Below, piece after piece: positions 8,660-17,693 of a stretch of 63,631 nucleotides of DNA. The stretch lies in NCBI GenBank assembly GCA_027449865.1, contig DAIDKV010000134.1, positions 1 to 63,631 of the forward strand, given 5' to 3'. Numbering within the stretch: the stretch's first letter is position 1; every line of letters begins with the position of its first letter. The notes beneath the pieces were generated by a model, which ran no database searches, was not told the DNA's origin, and was given only the letters and a program-made list of their open reading frames with translations. Position numbers and translations under genes: made by a program. The stretch comes from Planctomycetales bacterium (GTDB lineage: Bacteria; Planctomycetota; Planctomycetia; Isosphaerales; Isosphaeraceae).

Positions 8660-11317
8660 ATGTTGCGGGTCATCCAGAACACGTCGGCCGCCGGGGCGAA
8701 GAGCTACTACAGCACGGCCGATTACTACGTGGAAGGGCAGGAGCTGGCCGGTGAGTGGCGCGGCCGGGCCGCGGCGTCTCTGGGCCTCACCGGCGAGGTC
8801 GGACGTCAAGCCTGGGAGGCGCTCTGCGACAACCGCCATCCCGGCACAGGCGCGCCGCTGACGCTCCGGAGCAAGGACAACCGCACCGTCGGCTACGACA
8901 TCAATTTCCACGTGCCCAAGAGCGTCTCGGTGCTGCACGGCCTCACGGGCGAGGAGCGCATCCTGGATGCCTTCCGCACGGCCGTGCGCCGGACCATGGC
9001 CGACATCGAGGCCGAGGCCCAGGCCCGCGTCCGCAAGGGGGGCAAATACGCCGACCGGGCGACGGGCAACCTCGCCTGGGGCGAGTTCATCCACTTCACC
9101 TCGCGGCCCGTGGACGGGGTGCCCGACCCGCACCTGCACGCCCATTGCTTCGTCTTCAACGCCACTTGGGACGCCGAGGAGGGTGCATGGAAGGCGGGCC
9201 AGTTCCGGGGCATCAAGCGGGACGCGCCGTATTTCCAGGCGGTGTTCCACTCGCACCTGGCAGACCTCCTGGATCGGGAGGGTTACGGCGTACGGCGGAC
9301 GCCCAAGGGCTGGGAGGTGGAGGGAGTCTCAGACCGGATAATCGGTTTGTTCTCGCGCCGGCGCGACGTGATCGAGAAGGCCGCGCGGGACGAAGGGATC
9401 TACGACGACAGGCAGAAGGACCGGCTCGGGGCCAAGACCCGCGAGCGCAAGGCCGCGAACCTGACGGGGGATCAGCTGCGGTCGGAGTGGCGGTCGCGGC
9501 TGTCGTCGGAAGAATGCGAGTCCGTCGCGCAAACCTCGCGGGCCGCGGTCGCAGGGCAGCGCCCGCGGGAAGAGGCCCACGCCGTAAGCGAGGCGATGCA
9601 GTTCGCGATCGACCATTGCTTCGAGCGCCGCTCGGTCGTGCCCGAACGGCAGCTGTTCACCGAGGCCCTGAAGCAGTCGGTGGGGCGCGCCTCGGTCGAG
9701 CAGGTCATCCGCTCGCCGTCCCCGCGGGGGCTGGTCGTCGGCACCGCCAAGGGCCGCCGCATGGCCACGACTTCGTCCGTGCTGGCCGAGGAGCGCCGCA
9801 TGATCGACTTCGCCCGCAAGGGGCGGGGCACGCGCAGGTCCCTGGGCGATTCCGACCGGCCGCCCACCCGCGCCTGGCTGAATCCGGGGCAGATCCGCGC
9901 GGTGCGCCACGTCCTCTCCTCGCGCGACCGGGTCGTCGTCATTCGCGGCGCCGCGGGCGTCGGCAAGACGTCGCTCATGCAGGAGGCGGCCGAGGGGATC
10001 CGCGCGGGAGGCCGGGAGGTCTTCGTCTTCGCCCCGACGGCCGGGGCCAGCCGCGGCGTGCTCCGCCAGGAGGGATTCGCGGACGCCGACACGGTGGCGC
10101 GGCTGCTCCTCGACGAGACGCTGCAGGAGCGGACCCGCGGGCAGGTCATCTGGATCGACGAGGCGGGATTGATCGGCACGAAGACGATGGCCAAGGTCTT
10201 CGACCTCGCCGAGCGCACCGACGCGCGCGTGGTGCTTTCGGGCGATCGCCGGCAGCATAAATCGGTCGAGCGCGGCTCGCCGCTGCGCCTGCTCGAAGAG
10301 GAGGCGGGCGTCGTCCCGGCCGAGGTGCGGGACATCCAGCGGCAGAAAGGGCTGTACCGGGAGGCCGTCAAGGCCCTGAGCGAGGGGCGGGCGGAGGAGG
10401 GGTTCGACCGCCTCGACGGATTGGGCTGGGTCCGGGAGATCGGGGAGGGGGACCGCTACCGGCGTCTGGCGGGGGATTATCTCGAAGCCGTCCAGGAGGG
10501 CGAGACGGCCCTGGTCGTGTCGCCCACGCATCTGGAGAAGGACCGCATCACCCGCGAGATCCGCCAGCTCCTCCTGGCCGAGGGCCGCCTGGACGGGGAG
10601 GGGCGCGAGGTCCCGGTGCTCGTCCCCCGTAAGCTCACGGAGGCGGAGAAGGCCGATCCCGCGCAATACCTGCCCGGCGACGTCCTTCAGTTCCACCAGA
10701 ATGCGAAGGGCTTCCGCAAAGGAGACCGTCTCGCGGCGACGGGCGATTCGGCCCTGCCCCTGGGGCAGGTGGGACGGTTCGAGGTCTTCCACCGTGGAAA
10801 ACTCGCCCTCGCGCCGGGCGACGTGGTTCGCGTGACCAGGAACGGCACCACGGAGGACGGTAGGCACTCCTTGCATAACGGCGACCTGCACCGGGTCCGA
10901 GCGATCGACGCCGAGGGAGGCATCGTGCTGGCGAACGGCTGGAAAGTCGCCAAGGACTTCGGGCACCTCGATTACGGCTATGTCGTGACCTCGCACGCCG
11001 CGCAAGGCAAGACCGTCGACCGCGTCTTCGTCGGCCAGTCGGCTGACTCCTTCGCAGCGACTTCGCGCGAGCAGTTCTACGTGAGCTGCTCGCGCGGGCG
11101 TAAGTCGGCCGTGGTCTACACGAACGACAAGCGGGCTTTGCGGGCGCAGCTGGCGCGCAGCGAGCAGCAGCTCGCGGCCGGGGATCTGGTCCCCGCCGCC
11201 CATGGAATCCCCGCGCGTAAGATCCGCCTACGTCTTAAGGAGGCGGAGCGGCGCAGGCTGACGCAGCTCGACGCACGGGCCACCCAGCCGAAACAGGAGC
11301 GGCATCATGAGCGATAG
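8660..11317 (+). CDS. traI: MobF conjugative relaxase-helicase (TrwC/TraI-like)
   Basis: 885 residues. The N-terminal TrwC relaxase domain (1 to about 300) has paired tyrosines Y16-Y17 and Y22-Y23 that can attack the nic site, and the metal-binding triad H158-L-H160-A-H162 in PDPHLHAHC. The second half is a RecD/TraI superfamily 1 helicase: Walker A GAAGVGKTS (about 430-438), Walker B VIWIDEAG, motif III GDRRQHKSVERG, and C-terminal motifs VTSHAAQGKTVDRV and YVSCSRGR. It would nick oriT, stay on the 5' end and unwind the transferred strand. The length is slightly below that of TrwC (about 966). It overlaps the next gene by 11 bases. Confidence 0.93.
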   Translation: MLRVIQNTSAAGAKSYYSTADYYVEGQELAGEWRGRAAASLGLTGEVGRQAWEALCDNRHPGTGAPLTLRSKDNRTVGYDINFHVPKSVSVLHGLTGEERILDAFRTAVRRTMADIEAEAQARVRKGGKYADRATGNLAWGEFIHFTSRPVDGVPDPHLHAHCFVFNATWDAEEGAWKAGQFRGIKRDAPYFQAVFHSHLADLLDREGYGVRRTPKGWEVEGVSDRIIGLFSRRRDVIEKAARDEGIYDDRQKDRLGAKTRERKAANLTGDQLRSEWRSRLSSEECESVAQTSRAAVAGQRPREEAHAVSEAMQFAIDHCFERRSVVPERQLFTEALKQSVGRASVEQVIRSPSPRGLVVGTAKGRRMATTSSVLAEERRMIDFARKGRGTRRSLGDSDRPPTRAWLNPGQIRAVRHVLSSRDRVVVIRGAAGVGKTSLMQEAAEGIRAGGREVFVFAPTAGASRGVLRQEGFADADTVARLLLDETLQERTRGQVIWIDEAGLIGTKTMAKVFDLAERTDARVVLSGDRRQHKSVERGSPLRLLEEEAGVVPAEVRDIQRQKGLYREAVKALSEGRAEEGFDRLDGLGWVREIGEGDRYRRLAGDYLEAVQEGETALVVSPTHLEKDRITREIRQLLLAEGRLDGEGREVPVLVPRKLTEAEKADPAQYLPGDVLQFHQNAKGFRKGDRLAATGDSALPLGQVGRFEVFHRGKLALAPGDVVRVTRNGTTEDGRHSLHNGDLHRVRAIDAEGGIVLANGWKVAKDFGHLDYGYVVTSHAAQGKTVDRVFVGQSADSFAATSREQFYVSCSRGRKSAVVYTNDKRALRAQLARSEQQLAAGDLVPAAHGIPARKIRLRLKEAERRRLTQLDARATQPKQERHHER

Positions 11318-11735
11318 CATCCTGAAGCGCTACGCGACGCCCCGCGCGCAACTCGTCCCGCGCGACGTCGAGGCCGGAGAGGGCGACGATGCGGCGGAGG
11401 ACCTCGGCTGCTACGGCTGGCTGCGCGGGCTTCGGGAGCGCTCTCCGATGCTCGAGTTCCGCCGCAAGGATGGGCGGAGCGTCGCTTTCGATTATGCGCT
11501 GCTGCGCAAGGTCGAGTACGACCCGTCGGAGGGCATCACGCTGCATTTCGACGCGGAGATCGTCCGCATCGAGGGTCGCAATTTGAGCGAAGAGCCGGTC
11601 CCGGGCATCCAGCTGCTGCGGGGCCTCCACAACCACCGCGTCCCCTGGATCCGGGAACTGTGCGAGGGGGATGTCGTAGGGGCGGCGGAGGACATGCTCG
11701 TGATCGAGCGATTCGCATTCACCGAGGCGAAGTAG
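11307..11735 (+). CDS. Unrecognised 142-residue protein coupled to the relaxase
   Basis: It overlaps the relaxase gene by 11 bases and has ordinary acidic/hydrophobic codon content, so it is probably a real gene. The middle (MLEFRRKDGRSVAFDYALLRKVEYDPSEGITLHFDAEIVRIEGRN) reads as successive beta-strands, perhaps a small PH- or barrel-like fold. There are no membrane segments or catalytic motifs. Translational coupling to the relaxase suggests a mobilization accessory role, which is inferred from position alone. Confidence 0.7.
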   Translation: MSDSILKRYATPRAQLVPRDVEAGEGDDAAEDLGCYGWLRGLRERSPMLEFRRKDGRSVAFDYALLRKVEYDPSEGITLHFDAEIVRIEGRNLSEEPVPGIQLLRGLHNHRVPWIRELCEGDVVGAAEDMLVIERFAFTEAK

Positions 11736-11874
11736 CGTCTCGGTCGCCGCGTGGCCTTTCGTATCGCCTATTACCGAATCAGCTTCTACGATGGGGAGTT
11801 AGTCCGTCCGCGAGGACTCGGGAAAGGGAAGCCGGGACAGTTGTCTGCGGGAAACCTCTGGGGAGGGCCAGCAC

Positions 11875-12078
11875 ATGCCCCGCGATATCCGCGAGCTATC
11901 GCCCGAACAACTCGACCGCCTCCGCCGGACGATCGAGGCGACCATCGAAGACTGGCTCCAGGATTACGGCCTCCCGCCAGACAAGCCGCACCGGCAGCTG
12001 GTGAACCGCGTCGTCGGGGCGATCCTCGCCATGCACCAAAGCGATTTCCTGGTGGTCCAGCCGATCCATGATAGATAG
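11875..12078 (+). CDS. Small acidic/helical protein of unknown function
   Basis: 67 residues, MPRDIRELSPEQLDRLRRTI at the start, predicted helical and amphipathic (LRRTIEATIEDWLQDYGLPPDKPHRQLVNRVVGAILAMHQ). GGGAGGG lies upstream of the ATG. It is the last plus-strand gene of the relaxase block and lies convergent with the following minus-strand gene. No family is recognised. An overlapping frame starting near 11751 is less protein-like. Confidence 0.5.
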   Translation: MPRDIRELSPEQLDRLRRTIEATIEDWLQDYGLPPDKPHRQLVNRVVGAILAMHQSDFLVVQPIHDR

Positions 12079-12215
12079 CGCCGAGAGTGGCGGGGACCGC
12101 TTCAGCGTCTCACCAATCGGCATCGTGGCACGCCAGGACGATGGGCAGCGGATCCATTACCCGCAGCGGCCGGGGGCTGGTAGCTATCGGGCCTCATTGT
12201 GCTCGCATAGAAACG

Positions 12216-14084
12216 TCACATTGATGCGCCATGCCGTGACACGGCGGGCTTGGGTCGCAAGGACGGCAGCCTGTCGGACTCGACCATCTCCTTGAACTCT
12301 CCGTCCAGGCGCTGCATGAGCGTGTAGGTCCGAGGGAACATAAACGCGGCGGCCTTTTCGCCGAAGACCATCACGGTCTCGTCGATCCGCAGGAAGGCCT
12401 CCTCCAGCCGCGACGCTTCGGAATTGTAGGCGACGCCGGCGCCGTTCGCAGGCGTCGTTTCAGGGGCGGGGGCGGCGAAGCGCTCCAGCCAGGCGTCGTT
12501 GATCCGGCCAAGCCGCTGGAATGCCTCCGGCAATGCCTTGGCATCCGGCAGCTGCAGCGCGGCAGCGGCGTCTCGGATGACGCCCTGCTGCCCGGGGCCC
12601 GGATGCTCCTCCATGACCGCCGCCCTCAATTGCCGGTAATGCTCGCGGTCATGCGCGACGGCGGTCTTCAGCTCCGGGTGATTCACGCCGTCCATGCGAT
12701 CGGACCAGTAATGCCGATACTCGTGGCGCGCGACCTGGCCCAAACGCTCGCTGCCGAAATCGCTCAGCATGTCGTTGGACAGGGCGATGAAGGGATGCGC
12801 GTACGCGTCCCAGTGGTATCCGCCCTTGCGCATCAGGCCCTCGGGACCGGCCTCCGCCAGGAAGTCCCGGCTCTTGCCCGGGTCGCCTACGTCGACGGCG
12901 AGCTTCAGCCCGTCCTTGCAGCCCTGGCGGAGGATATGGGGCGGCACGCAGGCGACGATCTCTTCGGCGACCTCGGTCTCCGCTCTCGTCAGCGTCGATC
13001 CCTTGAAAGGGTTGCCCAGCCGCTTGGCGCAATTTGACAGGTGCATCAGGGCCCGCTCTCGCTTCCCCCGGGCGATCAACTCTGCGGTGGGGCGGCTCGC
13101 GTCGTTATGCAGCGCCTCCAGGCCCACGCTCAGGTTGCTGAGCTGCTGGGGGTCGTAACCCAGCGGCTTCAGATCCTCCATGAACCGCTTTATCACCCGG
13201 GCTGGCGCCCGCACGCTCTTCTCGAGATACTCCCGTGCGTCCAGCTCGAAGACCTTGCGCTCGGCCATGGCATCGTATTCGTCGCGGAGCAGCGCCGTCC
13301 TTTCCGCATCGTAAAGCCCGTATGCCCCTTTGGCGTCCTTCCCGGTCCGCTCGCTGATAACGCGGAGCACATCCCCCATGATGTTGTCGAGCACGAGGAC
13401 GCGCTCCGGGTCGTGTGACAGCCGTTCCCGCTCCGCCGCAGCCGCCCGGGACAGGCAGCGCTCCAGGCCCTCCCGGTCCACGGAATTATCGTCGCGGAAG
13501 GGGTTGCGGATCCGCTCTGCCTCGCACAGCGGCGCGAGCATGTCGCGGTAGATCCCGGCGACCCGCGGGTCCTGCGCCACGCCTGCCATGATCTGCTCGA
13601 CTTGACCGCGGATCATCTCGTCCGCGTCATGCAGCAGGCGGTGCTGCTCGGCACCGGCCCGCGCGGCAGCGTCGTTATAGAGCCGCTTGATCCCCGCCCC
13701 GGGCAGCGCCCTGTCGAGCCGGGAGACCATCTTGCGCTCGAAGCTCTCGGGAGTCATCTGGCCCAGCGCAATCTGCGGTTTCCGTTCCTCCAGGGATTCG
13801 GGGCCCAGGTGGTACTCGACGACGGCGATGGCCGACTCCTTGAACGGCTGCCTGCCGAGGACCCGGTAATTCTCGCCGTGCTCGACGATCAGCCTCCCGT
13901 CCTCGCCGAACCGCGCATGCTTCTCCTCCAGCAGGTCGCGGCCGTGGATGAACACGCCGTGCCGCGAATCGGGCACATAGGCGACATAATTGGAAAGCGT
14001 CGTGCCGTCCTGGTGCAGTGAAACGCCGATGGCGTTATCGGTCAGCATGATCTGCTTGAGGGTGGACGGGGAGGGGGTTGGCAT
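12216..14084 (-). CDS. 622-residue protein with HEYRH zinc-protease-like motif, unknown function
   Basis: A long soluble protein without signal peptide or membrane segments. The N-terminal 100 residues are beta-rich (DNAIGVSLHQDGTTLSNYVAY, FIHGRDLLEEKHARFG), the middle (120-380) is helical and rich in Arg/Glu, and near residues 450-462 is VARHEYRHYWSDR, an HExxH pattern (H454, E455, H458) followed by AHDREHYRQL, which could give a third ligand. HExxH is shared by many zincins but also occurs by chance, so activity is only suggested. It is divergent from the DUF932-side genes only by its AT-rich upstream region (14104-14155). I do not recognise the family. Its place beside the relaxase suggests a plasmid or ICE accessory function. 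Confidence 0.75.
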   Translation of the reverse strand: MPTPSPSTLKQIMLTDNAIGVSLHQDGTTLSNYVAYVPDSRHGVFIHGRDLLEEKHARFGEDGRLIVEHGENYRVLGRQPFKESAIAVVEYHLGPESLEERKPQIALGQMTPESFERKMVSRLDRALPGAGIKRLYNDAAARAGAEQHRLLHDADEMIRGQVEQIMAGVAQDPRVAGIYRDMLAPLCEAERIRNPFRDDNSVDREGLERCLSRAAAAERERLSHDPERVLVLDNIMGDVLRVISERTGKDAKGAYGLYDAERTALLRDEYDAMAERKVFELDAREYLEKSVRAPARVIKRFMEDLKPLGYDPQQLSNLSVGLEALHNDASRPTAELIARGKRERALMHLSNCAKRLGNPFKGSTLTRAETEVAEEIVACVPPHILRQGCKDGLKLAVDVGDPGKSRDFLAEAGPEGLMRKGGYHWDAYAHPFIALSNDMLSDFGSERLGQVARHEYRHYWSDRMDGVNHPELKTAVAHDREHYRQLRAAVMEEHPGPGQQGVIRDAAAALQLPDAKALPEAFQRLGRINDAWLERFAAPAPETTPANGAGVAYNSEASRLEEAFLRIDETVMVFGEKAAAFMFPRTYTLMQRLDGEFKEMVESDRLPSLRPKPAVSRHGASM

Positions 14085-14103
14085 GCGCTCGATGAGCCGA
14101 TCG

Positions 14104-14155
14104 GGACTAAAAATTAATGTAATATTATGTATTACTATTAATTAATAAATTCCAG
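14104..14155 (-). promoter_or_regulatory. AT-rich upstream region with inverted repeat
   Basis: About 50 bp of nearly pure A+T in GC-rich surroundings, immediately upstream of the 622-residue protein gene on the minus strand. It contains the inverted repeat GTAATA (14119-14124) / TATTAC (14130-14135). This is the likely promoter and perhaps an operator; the start codon of the gene is 20 bases away. Confidence 0.4.
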
Positions 14156-14274
14156 GAAAAAGGAGGGCCTCCCGCGAGCGCAGTGAGCGGCGAGCCGCAG
14201 CGGGGTAGGAAACGTACCTCGTGCGGCGGTAGGGGCGGCCGTCCGTGACCGCCCTCGACCGGTCATACCGGCCT

Positions 14275-15081
14275 TCAAACCCCCGTCAGGCTGGCCATCT
14301 CCTCCGCCAGTCGCCAGAGCGACCGGTTGATGCGGATGTCTGCCTCGACAGAGCGGACCGGCCGGGTGCGGATGCGCCGCCCGCTTGCGTTCCTGGCGCG
14401 AAGGTCGCCCTTGATCACGTTCTCCTGCACCCGGTTCAGCGTGTGCCAGAGGTCGGGCCGGTCGTCCTCGGCGCGGCACGGGGTGAGCAGCTGGGACGGC
14501 GTGATGCTCGGATTCGGCTTCAGCTCCGACGCGGCGGCGGCGAACGCCTCCTGCTGCGGCCTGGTCAGTCCGATCAGCTTCCACGCCCCGATCTTCTCCA
14601 GGGTCCGGGGCGTCTCCTCGACGACCTGGTAAGTCGCGTCGATGATCCTCTCCGCGAAGTCGCCTCCGCCCGCGTGCCTGACGCTGATGCTGCCGAAGTC
14701 CGCGGACTGCACGGTCAGGCCATTGCCGCACACCAGGCGGAAGATGCCGGCCATGAAGCGGTAGGCGGAGCTGCCATCATGCGAGTTGGTCAAGACCAGC
14801 TCGGGCGTCTCCTGGCCGACCGCCAAGGGCTCGACGTGGTCGGCATGCCGGAAGCGGATCAGGTGGCGGGTGAAGTCGCCCTTCTCCGGCGTGCGGGTGC
14901 GGGACTGCTGGGCCTTCACGGGGAAGAACCCGCGCTCGCGGAGGATGTCCACGACCTCGATGGTCGGGACCATGCGGTAGCGGCCCGACATGCGGTGCCA
15001 GGGCTCGGAGGCGAACACGCTCGGGGCGAGGCGTCGCAATTCGTCGCGGTTGAGGACGGAGGGAACGGTCGCGGTCGTCAT
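14275..15081 (-). CDS. DUF932 family plasmid/phage-type protein
   Basis: 268 residues starting MTTATVPSVLNRDELRRLAP. The sequence follows the DUF932 pattern: SVFASEPWHRMSGRYRMVPTI near the start, then RTPEKGDFTRHLIRFR, LVLTNSHDGSSAYRFMAGIFRLVCGNGL in the middle, and HTLNRVQENVIKGDL near the end. Family members are common on plasmids, ICEs and phages, and their biochemical role is not established. An open frame extends upstream to 15417, but the extension is Arg/His-rich and does not resemble the family, so I take the ATG at 15081. Confidence 0.85.
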   Translation of the reverse strand: MTTATVPSVLNRDELRRLAPSVFASEPWHRMSGRYRMVPTIEVVDILRERGFFPVKAQQSRTRTPEKGDFTRHLIRFRHADHVEPLAVGQETPELVLTNSHDGSSAYRFMAGIFRLVCGNGLTVQSADFGSISVRHAGGGDFAERIIDATYQVVEETPRTLEKIGAWKLIGLTRPQQEAFAAAASELKPNPSITPSQLLTPCRAEDDRPDLWHTLNRVQENVIKGDLRARNASGRRIRTRPVRSVEADIRINRSLWRLAEEMASLTGV

Positions 15082-15146
15082 GGGGTTGGGCTCCGTAAGC
15101 TCGTGGTGAGGGACGAGGGGAATGGGCCTCCGTGCCCCGGATCGGT

Positions 15147-15356
15147 TCAGGCGGTGGCAGCCTCGGGGTGGTCGATCGGGGTCAGCAGAATGGGGAGGTC
15201 TTTCGCCTTCCTGATGGCGGTGTGGTTGACGTTCCGCCACCAGTGGAGGCCGTTGTAGCGCCACCCGGCGGCGGTCAGGGCCTTTCGCGTCGCGGCGTCG
15301 GGGCGGGCGGTGAAGGCGAGCTTCTCGGTGTGCGATGTGCGGTGGACGATCTGCAT
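15147..15356 (-). CDS. Small conserved-looking protein upstream of the DUF932 gene
   Basis: 69 residues: MQIVHRTSHTEKLAFTARPD, then ATRKALTAAGWRYNGLHWWRN with a WRYNGLHWWR core, ending in LLTPIDHPEAATA. The pattern 'LTAAGWRYNGLHWWRN' resembles short single-domain proteins found beside DUF932 and relaxase genes on mobile elements. It is on the same strand as the DUF932 gene, 65 bases upstream, so probably co-transcribed. Function unknown. Confidence 0.6.
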   Translation of the reverse strand: MQIVHRTSHTEKLAFTARPDAATRKALTAAGWRYNGLHWWRNVNHTAIRKAKDLPILLTPIDHPEAATA

Positions 15357-15599
15357 GGCTGGTCTCCTGATGCTTCGTTGCCTGTTGGCGGGTCATGTCG
15401 TCACGCGCGACATTCAACCGGCCAACGGCGGCACCAGGTGCCGGATTGGAGTAGAATGGGTGAATTCGTCACAGGGACGAGCGGAGCGGCTGCACACGGA
15501 GCGCAGCGACACGGAAGCTGCGGGAGAGAGCGCCCTTGACGAAGAGGGCGACGCCCTTCCGGACAGCGTGGTCTGCCGGAGTGGTGTTGATTCTGCCGC

Positions 15600-15646
15600 T
15601 TGACCTGATCCCCGCCCCTGGCTATATTCGGCTATGCGGATGAAAG
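15600..15646 (+). promoter_or_regulatory. arsR promoter with overlapping ArsR operator candidate
   Basis: TTGACC (15600-15605), 17 bp, TATATT (15623-15628). The sequence ATATTCGGCTATGCGGATG overlapping the -10 and the arsR start resembles the clearer ATACATCCGCTTAGACGGATG operator between arsR and arsC. The ATG lies 5 bases after the -10, so the arsR message is either leaderless or starts at the second ATG (15640). Repressor binding here would block polymerase. Confidence 0.5.
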
Positions 15647-15993
15647 AGCCATCGACGGATAGCCTGGAAGGCAGCAGCGAACTCTTCAAGGCGTTCGCTG
15701 ACCCGGTACGCCTGCGGCTTCTGAACCTGCTGGGCGGGGGCGAGGTCTGCGTCTGTCACCTCCACGAGGCGCTGGAGTTGCCGCAATCGACGGTCTCCCG
15801 GCACCTTGCCTATTTGCGGCAGCGCGGACTGGTCGCGGGCCGGAAGGAAGGGCTATGGGTGCATTACCGGCTGGCCAAGCCGGTGAGCGTTTTGCACCGA
15901 AGGCTACTCGACTGCTTGGGCGGCTTTGGGGATGCCGAGTGGGTGGAGCGGGACCGGAAGCGGCTCGCCAGCCGTACCTGCTGTGAAGGCTGA
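15634..15993 (+). CDS. arsR: ArsR-family arsenic-responsive repressor
   Basis: 119 residues, normal for ArsR/SmtB winged-helix repressors. SSELFKAFADPVRLRLLNLL forms the N-terminal helices; the metalloid-sensing pair is in EVCVCHLHEAL (C-V-C-H at the alpha3 position, like the ELCVCDL of E. coli ArsR); LPQSTVSRHLAYLRQRGLV is the recognition helix and KEGLWVHYRLA the wing. A further Cys pair (RTCCEG) ends the protein. It would repress the ars operon until As(III)/Sb(III) binds. It is the first gene of arsR-arsC-acr3. Confidence 0.93.
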   Translation: MRMKEPSTDSLEGSSELFKAFADPVRLRLLNLLGGGEVCVCHLHEALELPQSTVSRHLAYLRQRGLVAGRKEGLWVHYRLAKPVSVLHRRLLDCLGGFGDAEWVERDRKRLASRTCCEG

Positions 15994-16010
15994 GTTTTTT
16001 TAATCTGATA

Positions 16011-16028
16011 CATCCGCTTAGACGGATG
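16011..16028 (+). promoter_or_regulatory. Probable ArsR operator between arsR and arsC
   Basis: Perfect inverted repeat CATCCG (16011-16016) cttaga CGGATG (16023-16028), 17 bases before the arsC start. Imperfect 12-2-12-type repeats of this kind are typical binding sites of ArsR/SmtB repressors. A T7 run lies just upstream (after the arsR stop). Confidence 0.5.
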
Positions 16029-16044
16029 CAATTGGAGAGAATGG

Positions 16045-16464
16045 ATGAAATACATCGTGTATGTCTGTGTCCACAACGCCGGTCGCTCACAGATGGCCGA
16101 AGCCTTCACCAATTTCCTTGCGGCAGACCGTGGCCTTGCGGTTCGTGGCCTTTCGGCCGGGACGGAAGCGGGCGAACGGGTTAATCCGCTCGCCGTAAAG
16201 GTGATGGAAGAGATCGGGATTTCGCTCGAAGGGCAGTCGCCTAAACAGCTTACGCAGGAGATGGTGGATTCCGCCAGCCGCATCATCACGATGGGGTGTG
16301 GCGTTGATGCCACCTCATGCCCGGCCCGGATTCACCTTTCGGAAGATTGGGGCCTGGATGATCCGGCGGGCAAACCTGTCGAGAAGGTGCGGGAAATCCG
16401 CGACCAAATCCGGCGGCGGGTGGAAGGGCTGCTTTCGGAAATCGCGGCGGAAGGGGAGAAATGA
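16045..16464 (+). CDS. arsC: Thioredoxin-coupled arsenate reductase (LMW-phosphatase type)
   Basis: 139 residues with the phosphatase loop [10 protein letters not shown] (nucleophile C8, R14) and the two redox cysteines C85 and C92 in [10 protein letters not shown]. The spacing matches the S. aureus pI258 ArsC triad (C10/C82/C89), and SEDWGLDDP supplies the catalytic Asp. It reduces As(V) to As(III) using thioredoxin, supplying substrate to the exporter encoded next. GGAGAG precedes the ATG at 16045; another ATG at 16041 is out of frame. The stop overlaps closely with the acr3 start. Confidence 0.93.
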   Translation: MKYIVYVCVHNAGRSQMAEAFTNFLAADRGLAVRGLSAGTEAGERVNPLAVKVMEEIGISLEGQSPKQLTQEMVDSASRIITMGCGVDATSCPARIHLSEDWGLDDPAGKPVEKVREIRDQIRRRVEGLLSEIAAEGEK

Positions 16465-16465
16465 C

Positions 16466-17572
16466 ATGAGCCAGGCGACCACCTGCCATCCCAAAGCGAC
16501 CGGGAGTCTTTCGTTCCTGGATCGCTACCTGACGCTGTGGATTTTCGCAGCCATGCTGCTCGGCGTCGGGCTTGGCACTTTCGTTCCGGGCGTGGCAAAG
16601 GGCATCACGCGGCTTTCGGTCGGCACCACCTCGATTCCGATTGCGGTAGGGCTGATCCTCATGATGTATCCGCCTCTGGCCAAGGTGCGTTACGAAGAGC
16701 TTGGGCAGGTTTTCCGCAACGTGCGAATTCTCGGCCTCTCGCTGTTGCAAAACTGGATCATCGGGCCGGTGCTGATGTTCGGGCTGGCTCTCGCGTTCCT
16801 GGCCGATAAGCCGGAATACGCCATCGGCCTCATCATGATCGGCCTGGCCCGGTGCATCGCAATGGTGATCGTCTGGAACGAGCTGGCGAAGGGCGATTCC
16901 GAATATGCGGCGGGCCTCGTGGCCTTCAACTCGGTGTTTCAGGTGCTTTTCTATTCGCTGTATGCCTGGCTGTTTATCAAAGTGCTGCCGCCTCTGGTGG
17001 GCGTCCAATTCGGCGACGTGGACTTGTCGCGTATCACCATCGGGGCGATTGCCCAAAGCGTGTTTATCTACCTGGGCATACCCTTCCTGGCCGGGATGGT
17101 GACGCGGCTGGTGCTGCTAAAGGCCAAGGGGAGGGATTGGTACGAAAAATTATTTATTCCTACAATTAGCCCAATCACGCTTATTTCGTTGCTCTTTACC
17201 ATCGTCGTGATGTTCTCGCTCAAGGGTGAAACCATCGTCCGTATCCCGCTCGACGTGCTGCGGATCGCGGTGCCGCTGCTGATTTACTTCGTCGTGATGT
17301 TCCTGGTGTCCTTCTACATGGGCCGGAAAATCGGGGCCGACTACTCGAAAACGGCCACGCTCGCCTTTACGGCGGCGAGCAATAATTTCGAGCTGGCCAT
17401 TGCCGTGGCGGTGGCGGTCTTCGGCATCAACTCCGGGGCCGCGTTCGCGGCCGTCATCGGCCCTTTGGTGGAAGTGCCGGTGTTGATCGGCCTGGTCAAC
17501 GTCGCGTTTTACTTCCAACGTCGGTATTTCCAGGACTCGGGGCCGCGAGTGGCCGAAGTGGATCCCGTCTGA
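16466..17572 (+). CDS. acr3: ACR3-type arsenite exporter
   Basis: 368 residues, about ten membrane helices ([34 protein letters not shown]; and so on). The family signature [22 protein letters not shown] contains the conserved Cys needed for As(III) transport, and [15 protein letters not shown] is a second conserved helix. It exports arsenite from the cytoplasm, driven by the proton gradient. I start it at the ATG 1 base after the arsC stop; the frame is open further upstream but runs through arsC. Confidence 0.93.
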   Translation: MSQATTCHPKATGSLSFLDRYLTLWIFAAMLLGVGLGTFVPGVAKGITRLSVGTTSIPIAVGLILMMYPPLAKVRYEELGQVFRNVRILGLSLLQNWIIGPVLMFGLALAFLADKPEYAIGLIMIGLARCIAMVIVWNELAKGDSEYAAGLVAFNSVFQVLFYSLYAWLFIKVLPPLVGVQFGDVDLSRITIGAIAQSVFIYLGIPFLAGMVTRLVLLKAKGRDWYEKLFIPTISPITLISLLFTIVVMFSLKGETIVRIPLDVLRIAVPLLIYFVVMFLVSFYMGRKIGADYSKTATLAFTAASNNFELAIAVAVAVFGINSGAAFAAVIGPLVEVPVLIGLVNVAFYFQRRYFQDSGPRVAEVDPV

Positions 17573-17693
17573 CGGATCGACCAGTACGCCGAATCGGGGC
17601 TAGTGAAGACATGGATGGTATTCTGCAATTGTTGACTCGTTCATTTTATTAAGTTAATTTTTTATTCGATAAAGCTATTTCGTTCGAGGAATA

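Noticed and set aside
9329-11203. A 624-codon minus-strand frame opposite the relaxase
   Set aside because: Same GC-shadow pattern; the plus-strand relaxase-helicase has every motif.
12068-12295. A 75-codon plus frame between the relaxase block and the HEYRH gene
   Set aside because: Ser/Arg-rich with no ribosome site and overlaps the end of the opposite gene.
14138-14731. A minus-strand frame overlapping the DUF932 gene
   Set aside because: Arg/Gly/Pro-rich; the DUF932 frame fits the family.
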